Source: Megaleporinus macrocephalus
Lineage: Eukaryota; Chordata; Actinopteri; Characiformes; Anostomidae
NCBI GenBank assembly: GCA_021613375.1
Contig: JAJQXZ010000043.1
Span: 1-64,000, forward strand
DNA length: 64,000 nt
Direction: 5' to 3'
Part shown: in pieces, positions 38,081 to 48,484 of the stretch
Numbering within the stretch: position 1 is the stretch's first letter
Layout of the letters: every line of letters begins with the position of its first letter
Notes under the pieces: generated by a model
Told to the model about the DNA's origin: nothing
Seen by the model: only the letters and a program-made list of their open reading frames with translations
The model's database searches: none
Made by a program: the position numbers and the translations under genes

Positions 38081-38932
38081 CTAAATAAAAAAAAACAATT
38101 AAAAAAAGACAAACAAATAAAAACAAAAAAATGTTACCCTACATAGGCACAAAACAACAGTAAAAAGAAAAGATTACATGTGGCCAAGAAATCAATCCCA
38201 AAGAAATCAGATTCTAGGGAAGATGCCAAGGTATCAACAAATATATGCTGCTTTAAACAAATTAAAATAAATATTTAATTTGATTGCAGACATTATGGGA
38301 TTGTGTTCATGTTTTGTCTGGTCAATTTAATTTCATTTGTTAATAAAACATAAAAAGCTTGAAAAGTAAGTGGTACTAATAAAAACAACGGCAAAAGGAG
38401 CCATTTGCTACTTACTCACATGACGGGATAAAAGGAGTATTTTGCAGAGGCAGAGAAAAATGGGCAGAGGTTCTGTGAAAAACTGCATCTAAAAATTGTG
38501 GAACAATTTCCTCAATGCAAACTTGTGAAGACTTTGGATAGCCCATAACATTATCAACAGAATCTGGTGAAATCTTTTTGTGTAAGGCACAAGGTCGATG
38601 GTCAGTACTGGATGCTGGTGCTCTTCAGGCCCTAAGGCAGCACTGTGTTTTTAAATGAGCTTTGGACCAAAGATGACGACAGCATTTCTGAATGGTTTAG
38701 ATATATGGCTTCTTCATTGCACGATACAACTTTAACCTGCATTTGTGGATTACAAAGCAAACTGTGTTTTTCCAGTACAGAGCCCGTGTCTGTCTTTCAA
38801 TAAAAAATATTAATTTATTATAATCGAGGTAAAATGCTCTATCAATCGTTATATTGGTTTGAAGTCATATCGCCCAAAATTAGTAACACCAAAATTTGAT
38901 GTGGGAACATTGACTAAGCACACTGTACTTAC

Positions 38933-39007
38933 GTTAATGTCACTCCCATTTTGTGCCTCTTCAAGGTCACTGCTAAAGCTGTGTTCAGAAGACCTGTAAC
39001 ATGGGTC
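38933..39007 (-). CDS. Transposase upstream exon b
   Basis: Acceptor gtgacacaacag, donor AAC|gtaagt, 25 codons, phase 0 both ends: DPCYRSSEHSFSSDLEEAQN and five more residues. Acidic and Ser-rich. Confidence 0.5.
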
Positions 39008-39163
39008 CTGTTGTGTCACAATAAAAAGCCTTGATTACATTTTGAAGTAGGGTAAAATATGGACATGTAAAAAGACACTTGACTGATACTGTTACCCAAA
39101 TAGCCAAAAAAAAATGTATATATAAGTTGATAGCGTAGCTTACACATGACACATGAAACTTAC

Positions 39164-39226
39164 AGAGACGTCTGCTCTTGACACACTTTGTTGCCCACTG
39201 AGAGGAGTCCATTCATCATTAGTTAA
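39164..39226 (-). CDS. Transposase upstream exon a, WTPLSG copy 1
   Basis: Acceptor cacactcag, donor TCT|gtaagt, 21 codons, phase 0 both ends: LTNDEWTPLSGQQSVSRADV. No start codon is seen; a further 5' exon would have to lie opposite the BEN gene. Confidence 0.45.
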
Positions 39227-39365
39227 CTGAGTGTGATTGAAAAAAAAAATAGAGACACTATTGAGCTACTGGTCACAATGCATCTTCACTTAATCTTAAT
39301 AACAAAAAAAAATTATGCAGCTTAAGCTTACAAATTGTATTTCACATTTGAATGTACTGACTAAA
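39227..39365. promoter_or_regulatory. Putative bidirectional promoter region
   Basis: The ~140-bp gap between the outermost transposase exon seen and the BEN start codon. It is AT-rich with poly-A tracts and has no clear TATA box. Inferred from gene arrangement only. Confidence 0.3.
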
Positions 39366-42300
39366 ATGTCCAAGTTTCGGTATGCCCTGCTTTCTTGGAC
39401 GGAGGGACCAGACAAAAATGTAGTTAGTATTGTGCCAACAAGCTGGATAATTGACTTTGACCCAACAGAAACTTCCAGAACATATCTTGTTGAATGTCAC
39501 ACGGCTAACACCAAGAAGCCTATCAACAGATGGCCAGTTGAGCGCGCAGTCGTTCTACAGTTAGCGGGCAAGTTGAGTCCGTAATTTGAACATTAGCTAA
39601 TCATAACACAGTTTAAATAATTCACATGCTGCTAATAAGGACATATTAGCTAAGGGGTTTTTTTTAGCAAATTGAAAAATATAGTGAGGTGTACATTCTT
39701 GCTAAACTGCTTGCTGCACACTTTAAGTTATGTAAGCTAACGCCAACTAACGTTAGCTAATCTAGCTAGCTAGCGTTATCCCATGAAATAGCTACGTATA
39801 GCAATGCGGTAATGACTAAACTGTACATTGTTAAAAGTAAATGAGACAATTATTCTTTAAATGTTAACCCTCAAACATACACGGTTTTTGCATTGGTGTT
39901 ATGTTTTGTGTTTTTCTGTATAATGTAGAAAAAGAGTCTACACCAAAAACTGCTGAGCGGAAGCTTTTAAAAGTGGACATGCCAGAAGACAACAAGAGAC
40001 CTAGGAAACCCAAACGCCTGTTCTTGCCTGAAGATGAGGATTCAGACACAAACTGTGAAATTCCAAGAAAGGTAAGTATAGTTCACTAATTAGGTGACCA
40101 AGTCAGCTTCTTCACATCAAGAGTATGCATTAGTGTTCATTATGTAAAACTATTTTGAGACACGTTTTCTGTATAGGTCTGTATAGTATCATGTTAAATT
40201 ATCAGAGCTCTGTAACATGATTTCTTTTTTGTATATATCATAAATCAAAACTTGCAAAAGACCCAAGATTTAAAAATTTTTACCCTACAGAAAAAGCCCA
40301 AACTTGCCGCTCAGAGACGGGCAGAGGAAGAAATTCTTTCTGACGACAACCAGCCTAACCTAGGAATCCAGAGTCCAGAAGGAACTTCAAGCACTGAATG
40401 TTGTGGCCAAGTCAGAGAACTTCAGTACCAGGTTAAGGCTTTGCAGAAGGAAAATACCAGACTGTGCCATATGGTAGTTAAAGGCAAGTATATTTTTAGA
40501 TTTAGTTGTTGCTAATTTGCCTATATATTTGCAAACTGGACCAATCTGGAATATATGGATCGGTCAAAATGTTTGCTATAGCAGATCAAAATATTGGAAA
40601 TTGGAGGTTTTGAAAGAAACATTGCCGGCAACTGTTATGCTTGAGGTAGAACTGCACATGAACTCTAAATTAAGCATGTAACGAATGGGTTACGAATACT
40701 TATTCTGACCCACTTGTACCTAAGAAATGTCTCTTTATGCATGGTTCCACATAAAAACATCAGGTGCTATTAAAGTTCCTTTGATAATTCAGTCTTGATA
40801 ATTCAAGGTATAATTATTAAGGCACCTTAGAATCAACATATAGCCATTGTGGTTGCCACTTCTATAATATTGTCATTGTTTAAATATTGTTTTTCAGAGA
40901 TTCCATCTTTGTTTGCAGACATGAACAGGGTTCTCACTAATAATAGTAAAAATAATCCAACCAAAGATCTCCAACCAGAGGTCTGTGAGGGTGAAAATGA
41001 GCGTGAAACTACATTTAGCAAACCTTCAGAAGTAAGTATTTTTTCCACCTGCTATTTTTTAAATTGTAATTGAAAATATATAAAGTATAATTTTCCTTTC
41101 TTTTTTTTCAATTTATAAGGTGAAACCTGGGAAGGACGGCACCACAACTGTCTCAGCCCATTGTTGGGAGACTGCAAAAGCACAAGCCACAGCCAATGGG
41201 ATGGCACGAGTGCTACTGATGGGACTCTTTAATGTTGATGTTCTCCTGAATTCCAACCTGACTGGAGGGGTCAACAAGGTCAATCCCACTGCAGAGCGAC
41301 GTCAGCCTCTCGATGGGAAAAAACTGCAAGCTTTACTTGGTAAAATATAAAATATTTAGATATTTAGATAATGTTTCTACAGAATAGATCTTCTTCAGAA
41401 TGTCTTCTGTTTGGATCTTTGGGCTTCTAAATGGTGCAGTTGTTTGTTTGTTTGTTTTTTTTCTTATTAATGGCTCTTTAATGGTTGGTCTCTTCTGATT
41501 GTATCCGTCCATTTTGTTGCTGGCACCATGCTATTGATAATGGGGTTGTGGGTTCGATACATGGTTTTGGCAAGCTGCCACTGTTTGGCCCTTGAGCAAG
41601 GCCCTTAACCCTCACTGCTCTCCGGGCACCATAACGATAGCTACCCACCACTCAGGGCATATGTGCTTACTCTGTGTAGATAAGGTAGGCGGAGGCCACA
41701 TTTAGGTATGTCCCAATCACATTTTTTTTGCCCCTGAGTCATTTGATTTTGAGTATCTGCCGGTTACAGAGTCTGATATGAGAAGTTTTCCGTTAAGGTT
41801 TTTTAAATTCATTTTGAGTTATTATTGAAATGGTATCAAAACATACCATTTGATCACAAATGTATTTGTTAAAGTCTTATACTGTACTAGCCTGTGTTTC
41901 TTAAAGGATAATAATTGCTTACTAAATATATTAATGGAAACAATGTATTAAGGGATTTTTTTTACTTCAAACTAACAAAAGCATTAAAATCACCATTGCA
42001 AATATCAAATGGTGGACTTATGTGTAAACCATGTGGCCTATCAGATTTTCTTAAGCTTTTAATAATGGGTGTTTAAATGTAAAAAAAAGAATCAGTGTTA
42101 GGTTGGCAAAATGAATTTATATTTAGATTAGTGGTTTCAGTCACTTAAAATTATTAATCAATGTAATATTAATTATGATTCATATATTTCAAATGCTGGT
42201 GGTTCCCTGTATTTTTGGGAGGGAGGCAATAATAGTTTAGTGTGGTTTAGGCCTGGCAGACTAGATTTAGACTATTTTTACTGTATTATAATATCTCAGG

Positions 42301-42699
42301 GTAGTTTTGATGCTTTTTTAATTAGGAGATTGTAATGTACAATAATGTTACTGAGATTAACTGCTATTTAGCCTTAGTTACAAAAGAGGAAACATGTCAT
42401 TGTGTGTGTCTGTGTGTGAGAGAGAGAGCCTGAGAGCCTTCAGCACAAAGAAGCTATGTTGACAGGTAGCTTGCTGGATTAGTGTCTGTGCTAACTGGCC
42501 ACACCAGTAAACAGAAAGCTTCAGTTTGTCTTTTGGTCAAATGAGGTCAAATAATTTGTTATTGTTGTGTTCCACAGATGCTGTTGTAACCAACCATCCT
42601 GGGGCCAAAATGTCAGATATAAGAAAATCAATCAACACAAGAATTTGCGAGTTAAGGCACCAGGTGAAACGAAAAAACAGCATGGACAATGTTAAATAG
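39366..42699 (+). CDS. BEN-domain protein, six exons, intact
   Basis: Exons 39366-39567, 39929-40071, 40291-40483, 40898-41031, 41120-41339 and 42578-42699 join in phase to 337 residues plus stop. The N-terminal ~70 residues (MSKFRYALLSWTEGPDKNVV, then VPTSWIIDF) resemble the small tryptophan module that precedes BEN domains in related proteins. Next come two basic nuclear-type stretches (KRPRKPKR; KKPKLAAQRR), a short coiled coil (VRELQYQVKALQKEN), and a C-terminal BEN domain from about residue 240 (FNVDVLLNSNLTGG, LDGKKLQALLDAVV, SDIRKSINTRICELRHQ). BEN domains bind DNA or chromatin. Introns 1 and 3 start with GC (gcaagt) rather than GT. The gene is divergent from the transposase, with ~140 bp between them. 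A role in binding the AT-rich ends is inference. It could also be a host gene. Confidence 0.75.
41515..41720 (+). mobile_element. tRNA-derived SINE
   Basis: gttgtgggttcgatac is a polymerase III B-box-like block, followed by the fish SINE phrase cccttgagcaaggcccttaa. It lies in the last intron of the BEN gene, in the sense direction. Confidence 0.7.
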
Positions 42700-42854
42700 G
42701 AAAACAACACTGTCCTTCCTTATGTGTTCCTCAAATGTTCTGCATCTAGTTTGGACCACTTGTTCTTTTGGGCCTTTGTTTTTCTTGAATCTCTTTTAGT
42801 CCGTATGGAATCAGTTTAGTTCATGTTTAGCACTCAGTTACAGAAACACTCATC

Positions 42855-43000
42855 ACACACATTCAGTATCCTCCAGGTCACATGACATATTAAGGTATAC
42901 AAACATTCACATATACATACACACACACATTCAGTATTGCCAGGTTACATGAAATATTAAGGTATACAAACACGCGCACACACACACAAAGACACACACA
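42855..43000. repeat. ~67-bp tandem duplication with CA repeat
   Basis: cacacattcagtat...aggt.acatga.atattaaggtatacaaaca occurs twice, ~67 bp apart, and ends in CA dinucleotides. Confidence 0.75.
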
Positions 43001-43249
43001 GCAAGATCCTTGCAGAAGATTTACTGTTATACAAGATAGGGAATTTGAGCCTTTCATTTATTTCCATTCATTACTCTGGATCTTGATTTAAGAAGTGATT
43101 ACCTTGTGTAAGTGAAATTGAATGACAAGTAAGTAGTCAATTTGAAAATGTATTTTGAGATGTTTTCTGTTAACCTATACATATAACCAAAACAGCAATT
43201 TTGTATGCATTGTTTAGAGCAGAATTAAATATTTGTTAATTACTCATTA

Positions 43250-44035
43250 CTGGTAGCATAAGGTTATATATGGTGGTAAATGTGGTAATACATATGGTTG
43301 AATAAAATAAGTAAATGTGTGCGCGTGTATGTCTCTGTGTTCAAATATATAATGAAGTATATTGTTAAATATAAATAAAGATAAATGTGGTAATATATGG
43401 CACTTGGAAATATATGAGTTGCAAAACAGATGGTATCCTTTACGCATACCTTTATCTGATTTTATATTATACATATAGTAGTATATGGTAGTATATATTC
43501 TTGAATATATAGTGAAGTGTATTGTTTAATATATAATTAAGTATATTGCAATATATGTGGTAATATATGGTACGTGTATTGGTAATATATGGAAATATGT
43601 ATGTTTAAATATATAATTAAGTGTATTGTAAAATGTAACGTTCAGTACAATACAATATATGTGTTATATAGTAATATATATGGTTAAATATATAATTAAG
43701 TGTATTGTTACATATAAAACTAAATATATTAACGTACATTAGTAAATAGATTTTATATATTACATTTCCATATATACAATATATGAAAAGCGGCAATTCC
43801 TTATGTATTTTTCAATATACTGCAATATATTGATTATTATATAACACCATATATTAGTCTATATATTTTCAGTATTTTTTTTTATACGAATATCTGACAA
43901 TTTTTCAGTCACATATTAATAAGTAGCACGCACTGTAGCCATGAGGAATATTGAACTTGTTGAATCTTTGGAATTTACCCGTAAATTGTGAAACAAAATA
44001 ATTCCATATATTTACAGTTAATATATCGGGACATA
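43250..44035. repeat. Right subterminal AT array
   Basis: Dozens of units of the form ggtaatatatgg, atatataattaagtgtattg and gcaatatattg fill ~800 bp. The left end holds the same motifs in reverse sense. Confidence 0.7.
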
Positions 44036-45544
44036 TATTTTCTTTCCATAAGGGATATTACAAAACAATTAAAAGTTCTGAACTTCATAACAATGCGTGT
44101 GTGGTTGTCCTACAGTGGGCTGGAAACCGTTGGCCGTTCAACAAAGAGCAGCATTATAGACCACTTAAAGTCGCAAAGCAGCCTAATATTGTTTGATGTT
44201 AACAAATAAATGTTAGCAAATAAAATAAATAAGATTAAAAAAGGCACATCACTTTGCATGATATTATCAGTTATGGCACACATATGCTGCTTAATATTTC
44301 AGCACTGCAAAATCTGAAACACCCTCCTAAATATCTGCCTTGCTTTTCTAAAAGTCGCAGACTTGTTCTGCCAGAACATCAACTAGCTCACAGCATTTTC
44401 TACAGAGAGACCACTTTCTAAAGGGTTTAACAGAAAGTAGGCAGTGGCTTGACCACACCTACTGAGTTGGCAGCGGTTATCAAAGGTTAAAATATCATTA
44501 CAAAGTTAGACGATGCCCTCAGGACTTGCTCTGTTTTATTTGTGTTTGACTAGTGAGCCTCCCAGTGCTTCAGTGCAATTCTCTTATTTCTCAGTGCTAT
44601 GAACGCATGACCCTCCACCCATGTTAAAAACTATGTAAAAAACAAGTTGCTTCCGTATTAGACTGTTGAACTTTTTTGATATTGAAAATCTGCTGCTTAC
44701 CACGCCAAGTTCAAAAGGCCACTGTTTACGAAATCTCTTTCTGAGACCCCACAAAAATACTCAAAACTGCACATCATTTGCATTCTACACCAAATTTTTA
44801 ACAGAATATTTGACCAAAAATCAGCAAGGTGACAGACACCTGAGAATACTTGCTGATGTACTGATTGTTGCTGTCGAAAGAGTCTATTTTTATTTGTCTG
44901 CGGCCCTTTACATAATTACTTTACGCATGGACCAAAGGAATGCTTTAAAATAATTGGAATAAATCCTTTTATACACTAACTTGCATTAAATGTTGAGAAC
45001 GTTTTGCTTTCTTCTGCAAGAGCCTCAGAGCCATCTAGGCCTAATGAGTCCTGTGAAAAGCTACTGTTAGCTCAATTTCAGTTAATATATTGTTGTACTT
45101 GTTGTATTTAAACTTTTGTAAGTGTTGTAGTACTAAGGTAGCTAGGTTAAGACTGCAGGAGCTGAACTCAAGGCCTAGTGTGTCAGTGGAATCAACCAAT
45201 AACATTAAGATTATTAATGGATGGGTCCAATTTTGTAATAATACATGAACCGCTTATATGTATTGTACAAGCTTTAAATATCCATGTTTAAATGTTCATG
45301 TAAATTGCTGTTAGCTCTGTGTTTACATACTCCTTTGAGAGTGCTAGCAGAAATTAAAGTAAGGAGGTATTGGGGTTTCCTTGGTTGGGTTGATTTTTTA
45401 AAGGTGCCATAGAGAGGAAAACTATTTACATTGTCAAAGTTGAAAAGGGAGATTTGGTACACAGAACTGACATACCATGAACCTCAAACACTGTTGTTAC
45501 TCCTTCAAATACAATTCCAAAATCCTGAAATGTTAGTGAAATGT

Positions 45545-45674
45545 AACAGTTCAAACTGACTGCCTCGTCTAAATTGGCTGGCTCTCCCTTTTCATTTGGC
45601 TGAAACCCGAAATGCTCCGAAACTGGCAAAGTCGCATTTGGTTTTGCGACCAGAGTAGCCGACATGGTTTCCAT
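45545..45674 (-). pseudogene. hAT/ZBED-like N-terminal fragment
   Basis: METMSATLVAKPNATLPVSE followed by HFGFQPNEKGEPANLDEAV resembles the start of ZBED/hAT proteins (BED finger lead-in W-x-Y-F-G-x-x-x-N-E-K-G). The expected C-x2-C of the finger is missing, so it is a remnant. Confidence 0.45.
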
Positions 45675-48170
45675 AAAAAGGCCAACACTCGTCAGTCAGC
45701 AGTTGGTGTTTTTAAATAATAATGAATGTCCACTGCATGCAGTAAAGTGGCTTAAGTGTACAACAAGAAGAACCTTCATAACCCCAACAGTAACCTGTAA
45801 GCAGCAGCCATGCTCTGTGATTTTATCACTGTTTGCTGGTTGAAGCAGATCGTCTTAAACTGAAAGTTTTATAATGAGTAACAACTTTAATTTATTTTGT
45901 GTTGATGTCGAGATTGTACCTCAAATAACTAGTACAGTTAACTAAATTGTATCCAAGCTTACTTGCATAGATGTTATTTTCCTGACTGTGTCTATTCCGA
46001 CATGTTGTTTCTGTGTGATCATCACGGTGTCTCACTGTAAACCAGCCAATCTGAGAAGAGCTCTTGAAAATAATCATGAGATCACTAAAAAAGGGAAACA
46101 GATTGTTTCATTCTAGGGACAAATCACACAGTGTAATGGACATTTAAAATCACTTTTTACTTTTTTTTTTAACCTGACTAAAGTCATTCCTATGCAGACA
46201 TCAGAGAACACTTGAAAATGATGATTTTACAGTTATATCGTTGTAAAGAATATGTAAAAAAAATAGTTATTGTGGATGAGATGCTTTGTGAAGAAGAGGG
46301 CAATAAATTACTGTAAAGTCTGTTGGTATAATGTTGATGAAATGTTGATGCACCTTTACACTTCTGTGTCTGGAGTTTATTCTGTATTTATTGTTTTTTG
46401 TGCACCAGAATGTATTGTACTGTATTATACTGTAACCCATCTATGTATAGAGCTAAACTGAACTGAATGTAAGCTAACTGGAAGTATGCTGGTAAATCTT
46501 GGAAGTCATGGGAGAATGTTTGTTTCAGTACCTATATGAGTGGCCCAGTCAAACATGTGCCCTTGGATCCTCATTCTGGGTTACACCACTGCAGCCATCC
46601 ACATTTGCAAACAATGGTGGAAAGACAACTAGGGCACAGAGAACGTAACAGATAATTAATCTTTTTTGAACAAGAAAAAGATCTGATCTTAACATTTGAC
46701 ATTTTCTCAGGCTGATCCCTACACCTAGATGAACATCTGGAAATCCCTACATTTAAATGTCACAGTGTGGCAATGGAACAGCTGCATAGCAGACTACAAG
46801 AAAAAAACAAAAAAAACATAAACAAAGAAAACTGTCAGCAGAAATGCAAATACAGAAGTCGGTTAAAATCAAAGTCAAAACACGTTAGAAGAACCCACTG
46901 CTGCATGTTCTTCTGTTAAGAAGTCAGGAGGGGGGAAAACCCTAAAGCTTGATTCATTCAGGATAAAATGATTTTGAGGTGCAGCATTTTTAGAATCAAT
47001 GATCGAACAATAAAAAGTAAACACAAACTAAAGCACTAAGCTTGCAAAACACTGTAACTGCCTTTTAATCTAAAATCAATCATCAAATTTATTATCAAAT
47101 AAACCTAAGCTCTAAAACAAGCTCCATATAATCCTAGCAACTGGAATCTTTTAACCCAAGCAGTTTGGAGCAACCTCAGTTAATACTTCAGCCCTTCATT
47201 CCTTGCATGTTCACTGGGAAACGTCAACAAATAAAAGATGCACATACACACATTTAAGGCAAGTTTTGTATATGTTGCAAAATGTGGTGTTTGGTGCAGG
47301 CTTGCCTATTACATTTATAGCTATGCTACAAATGACATATACACAGTGGTACAAGAGTTTTCTATATTTCTGCATAAAAAACACAATGAGGATCTAAACA
47401 AATGAGACACAAACCATTACATTACAATTGTGAAGGTCTACCATTACCATTACAAATGGTAATTTATTTATTTAGGGCAAGGGCCCAATATTGTGTCCCT
47501 CCTGATGTTTGAAGCTGTACAGATACTGACAGCAAAGGTTCACATACTGTGAATGCTCGAAGGTATGCATTATTGGATCTTTTTTCTTACTAAATAAAAG
47601 TCTTGTTTATGCAGAAATATAGAAACCTCTAAAAGAGTCACACATTTTCAAGCACATGACTCCCTAACAATAGATAAAATACCATTTACACAGTTAAAAA
47701 AGTTCAGTTGCAATTTCAAAGCATTGTCTCAAAATTCACCCAAAACCTCTAAAAAGATTTAAAACCAGTAATGTTAGGGCCTCTCAGAGATTTGGATTTT
47801 TTTTTATTATTTTCCGTACCATGATGTATTTCCAAGTTAGGGGAGGCTACCTGAGGATGGTGGTGGAAAACTGCATTACTGGATCATACTTTTTCCTCTG
47901 CCCACTAAAGCACAGTGACATTTCAGAAGAGCTTTTAGAGACAGGCAAAATTTCATTTTGATAGAAGATCACAATAAACAAAAGTATTCTGAGTTTTAAA
48001 TGATATGTTTAATATAACCAGGTACGTGGACTGATAAGGCAAAATTTAGACTAAAATTAAAATATCATTACACTTCAAGACATCTTTGAAATAAACAATG
48101 TGGATCACAATATTTTGTTTTTCTGACAAAATAGACTAAACAAAACCTGCAGTGCCACACGGACAAATAC

Positions 48171-48219
48171 TGTAATAATAATAATAATATTAATAATAAT
48201 AATAATAATAATAATAATC
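48171..48219. repeat. (ATA)n microsatellite
   Basis: Tandem AAT/ATA trinucleotides. Confidence 0.95.
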
Positions 48220-48370
48220 AAACCTACAACTTCAACAATATTTTCACAAACTGCACTGCACTAAATCCAATTGACCTGGACTAATTTTGTTCACTTTAGC
48301 ATTTCTCAAGTAGCAATGATATCTTCAATAAGAAAACTATACTGTGATCTAATTTGTCACAGTATTGCTC

Positions 48371-48484
48371 CTACTCTGAAGGCACTACATCAGCCGGCCT
48401 GTTGACCATTGAGCTTCTCAGATCAAGACTGCTCATCTGTGAGCCCGTTTTTAGGCTGGAGTTCGACCATCCAGACAAACAGTG
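48371..48484 (-). CDS. miip: miip last exon
   Basis: Acceptor ctgttgcag, phase 0, 37 codons and a TAG stop at 48373-48371. It encodes HCLSGWSNSSLKTGSQMSSL and then DLRSSMVNRPADVVPSE. Confidence 0.8.
   Translation of the reverse strand, partial: HCLSGWSNSSLKTGSQMSSLDLRSSMVNRPADVVPSE

Larger units (their letters stand above)
29529..44062. mobile_element. Candidate 14.5-kb CACTA/EnSpm-like two-gene transposon
   Basis: The left end TGTAACACCCCTTATGAAA and the right end read in reverse, TGTAATATCCCTTATGGAA, match at 16 of 19 positions. Just inside each lie arrays rich in aatatatgg and gcaatatatt (29550-29710; 43250-44035), like the subterminal repeats of CACTA elements. Inside are a transposase gene (minus) and a BEN-domain gene (plus), back to back. 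I could not find a 3-bp target duplication, so the exact ends are not proven. Confidence 0.6.
44063..48370. other. Mostly unannotated noncoding interval
   Basis: Apart from the ZBED-like scrap at 45545-45674 and the ATA microsatellite I see nothing supportable. The 95-aa frame at 44666 has no recognisable motif and no splice support. The stretch next to 48370 should hold the miip 3' UTR. Confidence 0.5.

Noticed and set aside
38408..38490. Possible extra transposase exon with donor gtgagt
   Set aside because: 53 nt in length breaks the phase-0 pattern of the other exons and its residues do not fit their acidic pattern.
44666..44953. 95-aa plus-strand frame
   Set aside because: No motif, no splice sites that join it to anything, AT-rich context.
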